A stretch of DNA of 64,000 nt from Streptomyces sp. man185 (GTDB taxonomy: Bacteria > Actinomycetota > Actinomycetes > Streptomycetales > Streptomycetaceae), in contig NTHE01000009.1 of assembly GCA_002551355.1 (NCBI GenBank), positions 1 through 64,000 on the forward strand. Direction: 5' to 3'. This document shows positions 16,609-25,078 of the stretch, in pieces (the stretch's first letter is position 1; each line of letters opens with the position of its first letter). A model generated the notes under the pieces. That model made no database searches. It was not told where the DNA came from and saw only the letters and a list, made by a program, of their open reading frames with translations. A program made the position numbers and the translations under genes.

Positions 16609-17553
16609 TCAGTTGCGGCCGACGGACACGACGTTGCCGGCCTTGTTGACCACGACCCAGATCTTTCCGCTGACGTACTTCCAGGTACCGGCCGACTTGC
16701 CCTTGGTCTTCTTGCCGTTCTTCACGGTACGCGCGACCATCTCCTGGCTGATGCCCCGCTGGGCCATCCGCTGCGCGGCGTGCTTGGAGATGCTCTTCAC
16801 GCCGGTGGAGAGCAGGAGGCGCCCGGCGACGATGGCGAGCGGGATGAACCACGCGGGGTCGGCGACCACGGGGTACGCGGTGTTCGGCCCGGGGCGCACG
16901 GTCTGGACGAGCGCGCCGCCCTCGACGCGGTACTCGGTGGGCACGGTCTCGCCGTTCGCGTCCTTCGCCCAGGGCGCGTCGAAGGTGCCGAGGTACGCGT
17001 CCCCCTGGCTGACCAGGACGCTGCCGTCCTCCAGATGCTCGGTCACCGCGTCGGCGGGCAGGTCGAGCGGGAAGCGGTACTCGGTCGGCGCCTGTGCGTC
17101 CCGCAAGGTGATCAGGGCCCGCACGCCGTCCCGGTTCGGCTGCACCGCGAGGTCGAAGCCCTCCTCGGCGTCGGCGTACACGACGGTCCCGCCGGTGCTG
17201 CGCGCGGCGGCGGAGTGCGCGCCGCCGGGCAGACCGAACCGGACGGTGTCCTCGCCGTGGACGGACTCCACCAACCCGTCGGCGGTCGCGGGAGCGGTGA
17301 TCCTTGCGGAGCCCGCGTCGGTGGGCACCTCGGAGCGGGTGGCGCCGTCCGCGAGCGCGGTCCCGGGGACGAGGTCCGCGGTCCCCGTGACGCGCTCCAC
17401 CGCCTCGGCGGCCTGGACGACCCGCTCGGTGGAGACGGTGTCGGCCCGGGCGCCCGTCGCGGTGAGCAGGACGGCGCCGGCGGTGCAGGCGGCCACGAGT
17501 ATCCGGGCCGCGCCGCGGTGCCGGTGCGGGGAGCGATCGGTGGTGCGAGACAT
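16609..17553 (-). CDS. Secreted protein with DUF4258-like C-terminal domain, candidate toxin
   Basis: A 314-residue protein with a clear Sec signal peptide (basic start, hydrophobic core VAACTAGAVLL, cleavage after ARA at about residue 37). Residues 40-225 form a beta-rich extracellular region with no family I can name. A YPVVADPAW motif at about 227-235, of a kind recurring in actinobacterial secreted proteins, is followed by a hydrophobic stretch (236-252) and then a basic C-terminal domain (256-314) with KHAAQRMAQRGIS, matching the His-x3-Arg-Met-x2-Arg-Gly pattern of DUF4258/BrnT-like folds. That fold is related to RelE-type RNases. With the DUF2283 gene just downstream, a contact- or diffusion-delivered toxin is plausible but unproven. 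Confidence 0.75.
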   Translation of the reverse strand: MSRTTDRSPHRHRGAARILVAACTAGAVLLTATGARADTVSTERVVQAAEAVERVTGTADLVPGTALADGATRSEVPTDAGSARITAPATADGLVESVHGEDTVRFGLPGGAHSAAARSTGGTVVYADAEEGFDLAVQPNRDGVRALITLRDAQAPTEYRFPLDLPADAVTEHLEDGSVLVSQGDAYLGTFDAPWAKDANGETVPTEYRVEGGALVQTVRPGPNTAYPVVADPAWFIPLAIVAGRLLLSTGVKSISKHAAQRMAQRGISQEMVARTVKNGKKTKGKSAGTWKYVSGKIWVVVNKAGNVVSVGRN

Positions 17554-17651
17554 GTGGGTCCTTGCTGCAGGCCAGGGGGCGGGCCCCTGGTGAACGTCAA
17601 CGCCGAGCAGCCTCGCAGGGGGATGCGGCCCGGGGTATCCGCCGGGCGGAG

Positions 17652-17686
17652 GCCCGCGCCCCCGCCGATCGGCGGGGGGCGCGGGC
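17652..17686. other. Strong GC hairpin in a divergent intergenic region
   Basis: A 15-bp stem with one bulged G (17652-17666 with 17671-17686, GATC loop). It lies between the divergent genes starting at 17553 and 17785, where a terminator would not be expected. It has no T-run. It may be a leader structure or the terminator of a deleted gene. Confidence 0.5.
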
Positions 17687-17784
17687 TCTGGCAGGCGTAC
17701 GGCCGGTGGTGAGCGCCCCCCCGGGGTCGGCCATGTGACTTTCGGCAGTGCCGGACGTCCCCGGGGCTCCGTAACCTCTCCCCC

Positions 17785-18740
17785 GTGAACAGCCTCTCCC
17801 TGCTGAACAGGGCCTCAAGCGCCTTCCTGAACAGGGCCTCCCGCAGGTCCGGCCGGGGGGCCGCCGGCCCGCGGTGGGCGGATCCCGGGGGTCTGCTGGT
17901 GCCCGCGACGGCGGCGTTCGGCGCGCTGACCCTGGTGGGGTGGTGGTGGGGCCTGCCGACCGCGATCGCCGCGTTCGCCGCCGGGCGGGGTCCCGGGCGC
18001 GGCAGGACCGTCGTCCTGTTCCTGGGCGGGGCTCTCCTGGCCGGGGCGGTGGCGGTGGCCGTCGTGCCGTCCCTGCTCTCGCTCGCGACGCAGTTCGTCG
18101 CGGTCGTCGTCCTCGCCGTGCTGGTGCCCTGGTTCGTGGGGCGGTTCTCCCGCCAGTACCGGGAGCTGGTCCGGGCCGGCTGGGCGCGGGCCGAACAGCT
18201 GGAGCGGGAGCGGCAGTTGGTCGCCGAGCAGACGAGACTGCTGGAGCGGGCCCGGATCGCGCAGGACATGCACGACGTGCTGGGCCACGACCTCAGCCTG
18301 ATCGCCCTGTCGGCCGGGGCCCTGAAACTAGCGCCCGGCCTGGACGATCAGCACCGGCGGGCCGCCCAGGACATCCGGGGCAGAGCGGCGGCAGCGGTGG
18401 AGCGCCTCGGCGAGGTCATCGGCGTCCTCCGCGAGGAGAACGACGGCCCGCCGCAGGGGGCGGAGGACTTCGACGTCGCCCGGCTCGTCGGTGACGCGGC
18501 CGCCTCCGGGCTCCCCGTCGACCTGTCCGTGGACGGCGAGGCGGCGGGGCTGCCGCCCGCCGTCGGGCGCGCCGCGCACCGGGTCGTGCGGGAAGGCCTG
18601 ACCAACGCGGCCAAGCACGCGCCCGGCGCGGCCGTGAGCGTCGAGCTCTCGCACACGGCGACCGAAACCCGGGTGGTGGTCCGCAACGAAGCCCCGTGGG
18701 CCCGGACGACCGGCGCTCGGACGGAGGCGCGGGCCGGGCA
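17785..18740 (+). pseudogene. Truncated sensor histidine kinase
   Basis: The reading frame begins as a normal HisKA_3 kinase: hydrophobic segments at about residues 38-120, a coiled linker, phospho-acceptor histidine in AQDMHDVLGHD (about H163) and an N box REGLTNAAKHAPG. After VVVRNEAPW (about 18690) homology stops. There is no G box (GLxGLRER) in any plus frame, and the open frame continues into low-complexity Arg/Pro-rich sequence and then across the antisense acetyltransferase. No response regulator follows. A deletion that removed the kinase 3' end and its partner is the simplest reading. The end coordinate marks loss of recognisable sequence, not a stop codon. Confidence 0.7.
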
Positions 18741-18749
18741 CGCCTCGGG

Positions 18750-18868
18750 CCGGGCCGGCCGAGGCCGCCGGGCGAGAGCGTCCCGATCCCGGCCGCCGCC
18801 GTCGCCAGCAGCGCGGCCGACCCGAACAGCCGCAGCGGCCAGTGGTGTTGATGTGTGTGCTTTGCCAT
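18750..18868 (-). pseudogene. Orphan signal-peptide-like gene start at the deletion scar
   Basis: Reading leftwards from ATG 18868, the first 38 or so residues look like an export signal (MAKHTHQHHWPLRLFGSAAL, then LATAAAGIGTLSPGG) before the frame runs antisense into the kinase remnant. It may be the 5' end of a gene whose body was lost in the same deletion. There is no good ribosome-binding site, so chance is possible. Confidence 0.3.
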
Positions 18869-18969
18869 GCGGCGAACGTACGAAGGCGACTCTGTCCGGC
18901 GCGGGGGCCGAACGGCAGGAGCGCCCCCCGACGAAGGTCAGGGTTGACTCCCGGGGTGCGCCGCCCCCT

Positions 18970-19395
18970 CTACCGCACGGGCCCGCCCCCGAACTCCCAC
19001 ACCAGCATCGCGAACCTCCCGTCGTCCCTCGCCCCCGCCGACCGGTACGTCGCGAGCGCCGCCTCGTTGTCCGTCTCCACGCCGACCCACACGTCGTAGC
19101 AGTCGCGCTCCCGGGCGAAGTCCACCAGTGCCCGCGTCAGGGCCCTGCCGATGCCCCGGCGGCGGAACGGGGCGTCGACGCCCAGTTCGTACAGGCACAT
19201 CTCCGTGCCCTTGTCCGGGTGCAGCATCTCGATGCCGGAGACGAAGCCCGCCGGGACGCCGTCCTCGTACGCGATCAGCAGTACGTGGCCGCCCGCGGCG
19301 AGGAAGCGGGCCGCCCAGTCGTCGCGGGGCGGGGCGTCGAAGAGGTGGCCGGCGGCCAGGAGCTCCGTGACGGTCGTTGCGCGCCGAATGTCCAC
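18970..19395 (-). CDS. GNAT acetyltransferase, AAC(3)-I-like
   Basis: A 141-residue GNAT-fold acetyltransferase with the acetyl-CoA P-loop RRRGIGRALTRAL and upstream strand CLYELGVDAPF. The layout (a LFD segment near the N-terminus, IYELAV-like strand, VWVGVETDNEAALATYRSAG) resembles aminoglycoside 3-N-acetyltransferase type I relatives, many of which in Streptomyces have no proven resistance role. The GTG at 19395 has AGGAAGG 5 nt upstream and is preferred to ATG 19428. It converges on the kinase remnant. Confidence 0.8.
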   Translation of the reverse strand: MDIRRATTVTELLAAGHLFDAPPRDDWAARFLAAGGHVLLIAYEDGVPAGFVSGIEMLHPDKGTEMCLYELGVDAPFRRRGIGRALTRALVDFARERDCYDVWVGVETDNEAALATYRSAGARDDGRFAMLVWEFGGGPVR

Positions 19396-19538
19396 AATGG
19401 CCTTCCTGCTCAAGGGTTCTGCGGGCATTCTGTACCGCGTCCGGAGTATGCCGGGGGCGCACCGTACCTCTCTGGGAGGCCGCGCACTTCACCCTGGCGG
19501 CACTCAACCGATTTGCATCCTCCGCTTAGGGTCGAGGG

Positions 19539-22193
19539 ATGGAGACCCCTACTGCTCGATGGCGGCGCCTGCTGCCCCGCACCCCTGGCCGGTGGGCCGC
19601 GGTCGGCGCTGCGCTCGCCGTGCTCGTGGGCGGCGGCACCTGGTCTGCCGTCGCCGACGACGGCACGCCCGCCGTGCAGCGCGAGGACCGGACGCTGCGC
19701 ATGGACGGGGTGCCGATCGACACCTCGTACTTCCACGCCAAGGGTTCCGGCAAGCGGCCCGCCGTGCTCATCGGGCACGGCTTCGGCGGCAGCAAGAACG
19801 ACGTACGGACCCAGGCCGAGAAGCTGGCCGCCGACGGATACGCGGTGCTGACCTGGTCGGCGCGCGGGTTCGGCAAGTCCGGCGGGGAGATCTCGCTCAA
19901 CGACCCGGACCACGAGGTCAAGGACGTGTCCCGGCTCATCGACTGGCTCGCGACCCGGCCCGAGGTGCAGCTGGACGAGAAGGGCGACCCCCGGGTCGGC
20001 CTCACCGGGGCCTCCTACGGCGGGGCCGTCTCCCTGCTCGCCGCCGGGCACGACGAGCGCGTCGACGCCATCGCGCCCGTGATCACCTACTGGAACCTCG
20101 CCGACGCCCTCTTCCCCGACGGGGTCTTCAAGAAGCTCTGGGCGGGGATCTTCATCACCACCGGCGGCGGCTGCGAGAGGTTCGAGAAGCAGCTCTGCGA
20201 GATGTACGAGCGCGTCGCCGTCAGTGGCAAGCCCGACGCGGAGGCCGTCGAGCTGCTCACCGAGCGCTCGCCGTCCGCCGTCGCCGACCGCATCAAGGTT
20301 CCCTCGCTGCTCCTTCAGGGGCAGTCCGACTCCCTCTTCCCGCTCGGCCAGGCCGACGCCATGCAGAAGGCCATCAGCGCCAACGGCGCACCCGTCTCCG
20401 TCGACTGGATCGCGGGCGGGCACGACGGCGGCGACAGCGAGACCGGCCGGATCCAGGGGCGCGTCGGGGACTGGTTCGACCGGTATCTCAAGGAGGACAC
20501 CGGCACCGGCACCGGGCCCGCCTTCCGCGTCACCCGTACCGGAGGCGTCGACTCCACCGACGGGGCCGCCCTCCTGCGGGGCGCGAGCAGCGACACCTAC
20601 CCGGGGCTGCGCAGCGGCGGCCGGGACATGGCGATCGGCGGCGGGACGAAGACCTTCCGCAACCCGGCCGGGGCCGCGCCGCCCGCCATCTCCGCCGTGC
20701 CCGGCGTCGGCGGCGGACTCGCCCAGCTCTCCTCCCTCGGCGTCGGGCTCTCGCTCGACTTCCCGGGACAGTTCGGCCGGTTCGAGTCCGCCCCGCTGGA
20801 CACCTCCGTACGGGTCACCGGCACGCCCACCGCGAAGGTGACGGTGAAGGCCGACGGCGACCGGGACGCGGTGCTCTTCGGCAAGGTGTACGACGTGTCG
20901 CCGGACGGCAGGCAGCAGGTGCTGCCCCACCAGCTCGTCGCCCCCTACCGGATCACCCCCGACCAGCAGGGCAAGCCGATCGAGCTGGCGCTGCCCGCCG
21001 TGGACCACGAGTTCGACGCCGGCCACCGGCTGCGCCTCGTGTTCTCCGCGACCGACCTCGGTTACGCGTCCCCGGCCGAGCCCGCCACGTACAGCGTCAC
21101 CGCCGACGGACCGCTGACCATCCCCACCGCGCCCGCCGTCGCCACCGCCGCCGCCACCCTCCCGTGGTGGACCTGGGGCCTCCCGGCCGCCGCCCTCGTC
21201 ATCGCGTCCGCGCTCCTGCTCACCGCCCGCCGCCGCACCGCGACGCCCGCGCCGGATCCCGCGCTCACCGACGTACCGCTCCAGATCACCGGCCTGTCGA
21301 AGAAGTACGCCAAGTCCGTCGACCGGTACGCCGTGCGCGAGCTGTCCTTCCGGGTCGAGAAGGGCCAGGTCCTCGGGCTCCTCGGGCCCAACGGTGCGGG
21401 CAAGACGACCACGCTGCGCATGCTGATGGGGCTCATCACCCCCGACGAGGGCGAGATCCGCGTCTTCGGGCAGGCCATCCGGCCGGGCGCCCCGGTGCTG
21501 TCCCGGGTGGGGGCGTTCGTGGAGGGGGCCGGGTTCCTGCCCCACCTCTCCGGGCGTGCCAACCTCGACCTGTACTGGCAGGCCACCGGCCGGCCCGCCG
21601 AGGACGCGTACATCGACGAGGCCCTGGAGATCGCCGGGCTCGGCGACGCGCTGGCCCGTGCGGTGCGGACGTACTCCCAGGGCATGCGGCAGCGGCTCGC
21701 CATCGCGCAGGCCATGCTCGGCATGCCGGACCTGCTGATCCTCGACGAGCCGACCAACGGGCTCGACCCGCCGCAGATCCGCGAGATGCGGGACGTGATG
21801 ATCCGGTACGCGGCCGGCGGCCGGACCGTCATCGTCTCCAGCCACCTCCTCTCCGAGGTCGAGCAGTCCTGCACCCACCTGGTCGTCATGGACCGGGGGC
21901 GCCTCGTCCAGGCCGGCCCGGTCGCCGAGATCACCGGATCCGGCGACATGATCCTGGTGACCACGGCGGAAGAGGTGTCCGAGCCGCTCGCGGAGAAGGT
22001 CGCCGCCCTGCCCGGCATCGGCTCCGCCGTCCGCACCGACGACGGGCGCGGGCTCCTCGTCCGCCTGGACGGGGCCACCACCTCGCGGCTCGTCTCCGAC
22101 CTGGTCCGGCTCGACGTCCCGGTCATCGGGGTCGGACCGCACCGCCGCCTGGAGGACGCCTTCCTCACCCTGATCTCCGGAGGAGCAGCATGA
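19539..22193 (+). CDS. Alpha/beta hydrolase (CocE/PepX-like) fused to ABC transporter ATPase
   Basis: An 884-residue fusion. Residues 20-37 form a membrane or signal anchor; 45-310 an alpha/beta hydrolase with nucleophile in GASYGG (Ser159), Asp264 (GQSDSLFP) and His295 (AGGHDGG); about 320-525 a beta-sandwich like the C-terminal domain of X-Pro dipeptidyl peptidases. A second membrane helix lies at 545-563, and from 577 there is a complete ABC ATPase with Walker A GPNGAGKT (616-623), signature YSQGMRQRLAIAQ and Walker B LLILDEPTNGLD. Topology predicts an extracytoplasmic hydrolase tethered to a cytoplasmic ATPase. It overlaps the permease gene by ATGA. It may process a peptide or ester outside while powering transport; the substrate is unknown. 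Confidence 0.9.
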   Translation: METPTARWRRLLPRTPGRWAAVGAALAVLVGGGTWSAVADDGTPAVQREDRTLRMDGVPIDTSYFHAKGSGKRPAVLIGHGFGGSKNDVRTQAEKLAADGYAVLTWSARGFGKSGGEISLNDPDHEVKDVSRLIDWLATRPEVQLDEKGDPRVGLTGASYGGAVSLLAAGHDERVDAIAPVITYWNLADALFPDGVFKKLWAGIFITTGGGCERFEKQLCEMYERVAVSGKPDAEAVELLTERSPSAVADRIKVPSLLLQGQSDSLFPLGQADAMQKAISANGAPVSVDWIAGGHDGGDSETGRIQGRVGDWFDRYLKEDTGTGTGPAFRVTRTGGVDSTDGAALLRGASSDTYPGLRSGGRDMAIGGGTKTFRNPAGAAPPAISAVPGVGGGLAQLSSLGVGLSLDFPGQFGRFESAPLDTSVRVTGTPTAKVTVKADGDRDAVLFGKVYDVSPDGRQQVLPHQLVAPYRITPDQQGKPIELALPAVDHEFDAGHRLRLVFSATDLGYASPAEPATYSVTADGPLTIPTAPAVATAAATLPWWTWGLPAAALVIASALLLTARRRTATPAPDPALTDVPLQITGLSKKYAKSVDRYAVRELSFRVEKGQVLGLLGPNGAGKTTTLRMLMGLITPDEGEIRVFGQAIRPGAPVLSRVGAFVEGAGFLPHLSGRANLDLYWQATGRPAEDAYIDEALEIAGLGDALARAVRTYSQGMRQRLAIAQAMLGMPDLLILDEPTNGLDPPQIREMRDVMIRYAAGGRTVIVSSHLLSEVEQSCTHLVVMDRGRLVQAGPVAEITGSGDMILVTTAEEVSEPLAEKVAALPGIGSAVRTDDGRGLLVRLDGATTSRLVSDLVRLDVPVIGVGPHRRLEDAFLTLISGGAA

Positions 22194-23101
22194 GCGCCCC
22201 CGTACAGCCCCCCGAGGACCGGGTGGAGACCGACCATCCGGAGGCCGCGGGCTACCGCGCCGGGCGCACGCTTCCCCTGCGCGTCGAGGCCATGCGGCAA
22301 CTGCGCCGCCGCCGCACCCTGCTCATGGGCGGGATCCTCGCCGCCCTCCCGTTCATCCTGATCATCGCCTTCGCCATCGGCGGCACACCGGACGGCGAGG
22401 ACGGGGGCGGGGGAGGCGGGGGCGGCAGCCGGATCAACCTGATGGACGTGGCGACCGAGTCCGCCGCGAACTTCGCCGCCACCTCGCTGTTCGTCTCGGC
22501 CGGATTCCTGCTCGTGGTGCCGGTGGCCCTGTTCTGCGGGGACACCGTCGCCTCCGAGGCGAGCTGGTCCTCCCTGCGCTATCTGCTCGCCGCGCCCGTG
22601 CCGCGCGTGCGGCTGCTGTGGTCCAAGCTCGTCGTCGCGCTCGGCTTCAGCCTGGCCGCGATGGTGCTGCTGCCGGTCGTCGCCCTGGCGGCGGGCACGG
22701 CGGCCTACGGATGGGGGCCGCTGAAACTGCCCACCGGGGGAGCGCTGGCCGCCGGGGACACGGTGCCCCGCCTCGCGATCGTCGTGGCGTTCATCTTCGT
22801 CTCCCAACTGGTCACCGCCGGGCTGGCGTTCTGGCTGTCCACGAAGACGGACGCACCGCTCGGCGCGGTCGGCGGCGCGGTCGGCCTCACCATCGTCGGC
22901 AACGTCCTCGACGCGGTCACCGCCCTCGGCTCCTGGCGCGACTTCCTGCCCGCGCACTGGCAGTTCGCCTGGGCCGACGCGCTCCAGCCGCAGTTGGAGT
23001 GGGGCGGCATGATCAAGGGGGCGGCGATCTCGGTGACGTATGCCCTGATTCTCTTCGCGCTGGCCTTCCGTGGGTTCAGTCGTAAGGACATCGTGTCCTG
23101 A
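22190..23101 (+). CDS. ABC transporter permease (ABC-2 type)
   Basis: A 303-residue integral membrane protein with six or so helices: ILAALPFILIIAFAIGG, TSLFVSAGFLLVVPVALFC, LVVALGFSLAAMVLLPVV, LAIVVAFIFVSQLVTAGLAF, GAVGGAVGLTIVGNVL and the C-terminal AISVTYALILFALAFRGF. The pattern is that of ABC-2 permeases that pair with ATPases like the one fused upstream. A run of eight glycines at about residues 68-75 forms a flexible loop after the first helix. Its ATG overlaps the upstream stop, so the two are made together. Confidence 0.88.
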   Translation: MSAPVQPPEDRVETDHPEAAGYRAGRTLPLRVEAMRQLRRRRTLLMGGILAALPFILIIAFAIGGTPDGEDGGGGGGGGSRINLMDVATESAANFAATSLFVSAGFLLVVPVALFCGDTVASEASWSSLRYLLAAPVPRVRLLWSKLVVALGFSLAAMVLLPVVALAAGTAAYGWGPLKLPTGGALAAGDTVPRLAIVVAFIFVSQLVTAGLAFWLSTKTDAPLGAVGGAVGLTIVGNVLDAVTALGSWRDFLPAHWQFAWADALQPQLEWGGMIKGAAISVTYALILFALAFRGFSRKDIVS

Positions 23102-23239
23102 ACCTGATGTTCCGCCGGTTTCCTGCCCGCTGTTGCCACATCGAGATGGTTCCGCAACGCTTTCGCCGACTCCGGTCGGCGGTCCCGTACGTCACATTCA
23201 CAGATGTCGAGGACATCGTGACGACGTGGGGGGTTACGC

Positions 23240-24913
23240 ATGCACCGGATCAGCCGACGACATGAGAAGCGGGCAGGAGGCCGGGCGGGAGCCGTGGCGC
23301 TCCTTCTGGCGGGCGCCATGGCGCTCACCGCCTGCTCCGCCTCCGACAGCGGATCGAGCGGTACGCCAGACCTCAGCTCGGACAAGCGTCAGGGGCAGGG
23401 ATCGACCGGCGGCGGACAGCCCGCGCCGGACGCGGCCGCGCCGGAGGCGGGCCGGTCGGCCGCACCGGGGGCGGACGCCGAGTCCGGCGCCTCCGCAGAG
23501 CCGGGCCTCAAGGCCCCCGACTATCTCTCCACCTTCGCCCTGGACGTGGACACCGCCAGCTACGGCTACGCGCGCCGCACCCTCGGCGACGGCATGCTGC
23601 CCGCCGCCGAGGACGTACGCCCCGAGGAGTTCGTCAACAGCTTCCGCCAGGGGTACGAACGGCCCGGGGGCAACGGCTTCTCGGTCAACGTCGACGGGGC
23701 GCGCATCGCATCCCGGACGGGCGGGGGCACAGGCGACGGAGGCGGAACCGGAGCCTCCGGCTGGTCGCTGCTGCGCGTCGGCCTGGCCACGAAGACCGCG
23801 CCTCCCACCGCCGAACGGCCGCCCGCCGCCCTTACGTTCGTCGTCGACATCTCGGGGTCCATGTCCGAGACCGGCCGCCTCGACCTGGTCAGGAAGTCCC
23901 TGGCCCTCCTCACCGACGAACTGCGCGACGACGACTCCATCGCCCTGGTCACCTTCAGCGACGAGGCCGAGACCCGGCTGCCGATGACCCGTATCGAGGG
24001 CAATCGGAACCGGATCAAGGACGTCGTGGAGGAGATGCGGCCGGCGCAGTCCACCAACGTCGGGGCGGGTATCACCCTCGGCTACGAGGAATCGGTCGAC
24101 GGCCACCGCGAAGGCGCCACCAACCGGGTGGTGCTCCTCTCCGACGCCCTCGCCAACACCGGCGACACCGAGGCCGAGTCCATCCTGAAGAAGATCGAAT
24201 CCGCCCGCCGCGAATTCGGCATCACGCTCTTCGGCGTCGGCGTCGGCAGCGACTACGGCGACGCGTTCATGGAGCAGCTCACCAACAAGGGGGACGGGAA
24301 CACCACGTACGTCGGCGACGAGACGCAGGCACGCAAGGTCTTCGTCGACCAGCTGCCCGCCCACCTCGAAATCCGGGCCCGCGACGCCAAGGCCCAGGTG
24401 GCGTTCGACCGGAAGAACGTGCGGCAGTTCCGATTGATCGGCTACGAGAACCGCAAGGTCGCCGACGAGGACTTCCGCGACGACAGCGTCGACGGCGGCG
24501 AGGTCGGCCCGGGCCACACGGTGACCGCTCTCTATGCCGTACGGCTGCGCGAGGGCGCGTCCGGCACCGTGGCCAAGGCCACCGTGCGCTGGCTCGACCC
24601 CAAGACCCGCGAGGCCCAGGAGGAGACCGGGACGGTCACGACCGGGTCGGTCGACGCAACGCTGTGGGGCGGCGGGGACGACCGGCTCCAAGTGGCCGCC
24701 GTGGCAGCCTACTTCGCCGACCGGCTACGGGGCGGCGACCTGCCCGGCGCACCCGCACTCGGTGAACTCGCGCGCCGGGCATCCGGGTTGGCCGAGTCGA
24801 CCGATGACAGCGCGGTGAGGAAGCTGGCCACGGCCATCGGGCAGGCGGACCGGCTCCAGGGCGGAGCCGGGACGGGCGACGTACCGGAGGCTAGCGAGGG
24901 CGAGATCGGCTGA
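23240..24913 (+). CDS. VWA-domain lipoprotein, YfbK-like
   Basis: A 557-residue exported lipoprotein: basic start, hydrophobic core and lipobox LTAC with the acylated cysteine at about residue 33. After a Gly/Ala/Pro-rich tether come the YfbK-type N-terminal segment (FALDVDTASYGYARR), a von Willebrand A domain with MIDAS DISGSMS near residue 204, and a C-terminal DUF3520-like region (YFADRLRGG through KLATAIGQADRL). Role unknown; VWA proteins of this group bind metal-dependent partners at the cell surface. Upstream is a perfect palindrome GATGTC-GAG-GACATC (23203-23217) that might be a regulatory site. Confidence 0.88.
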   Translation: MHRISRRHEKRAGGRAGAVALLLAGAMALTACSASDSGSSGTPDLSSDKRQGQGSTGGGQPAPDAAAPEAGRSAAPGADAESGASAEPGLKAPDYLSTFALDVDTASYGYARRTLGDGMLPAAEDVRPEEFVNSFRQGYERPGGNGFSVNVDGARIASRTGGGTGDGGGTGASGWSLLRVGLATKTAPPTAERPPAALTFVVDISGSMSETGRLDLVRKSLALLTDELRDDDSIALVTFSDEAETRLPMTRIEGNRNRIKDVVEEMRPAQSTNVGAGITLGYEESVDGHREGATNRVVLLSDALANTGDTEAESILKKIESARREFGITLFGVGVGSDYGDAFMEQLTNKGDGNTTYVGDETQARKVFVDQLPAHLEIRARDAKAQVAFDRKNVRQFRLIGYENRKVADEDFRDDSVDGGEVGPGHTVTALYAVRLREGASGTVAKATVRWLDPKTREAQEETGTVTTGSVDATLWGGGDDRLQVAAVAAYFADRLRGGDLPGAPALGELARRASGLAESTDDSAVRKLATAIGQADRLQGGAGTGDVPEASEGEIG

Positions 24914-24933
24914 GGCCGACCGCCCGCCCTCAC

Positions 24934-24960
24934 CCGGGCCCCCGGCGACGCGGGGCCCGG
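24934..24960 (+). terminator. GC-rich hairpin after the VWA lipoprotein gene
   Basis: A 9-bp stem (24934-24942 with 24952-24960) and 9-nt loop, 20 bp past the stop. There is no T-run, as is common in Streptomyces. Confidence 0.6.
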
Positions 24961-24981
24961 CCGGATCGGCCGGGTCGCTCA

Positions 24982-25034
24982 GGCCGGGTCGGTCGGGCCG
25001 GGTCGGTCGGGCCGGGTCAGGCCGGGTCGGTTCG
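24982..25034. repeat. 14-bp GC-rich tandem repeat
   Basis: Two exact copies of GGCCGGGTCGGTCG (24982-24995 and 24996-25009) followed by shortened or diverged copies to about 25034. It is intergenic, upstream of the DUF1772 gene, and may vary in copy number. Confidence 0.7.
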
Positions 25035-25078
25035 CACGGCCGGCCGAATACCGGCCCTGCGCACGGCCGTTCCGGGTC

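Noticed and set aside
23203..23217. Operator for the VWA lipoprotein gene
   Set aside because: GATGTC-GAG-GACATC is a perfect short palindrome, but a single 6-bp arm pair is expected by chance in 64 kb, and no second copy was seen.
24982..25034. Regulatory element upstream of the DUF1772 gene
   Set aside because: The 14-bp GC-only repeats look like slippage-derived tandem repeats; no palindrome or promoter boxes support a regulatory role.
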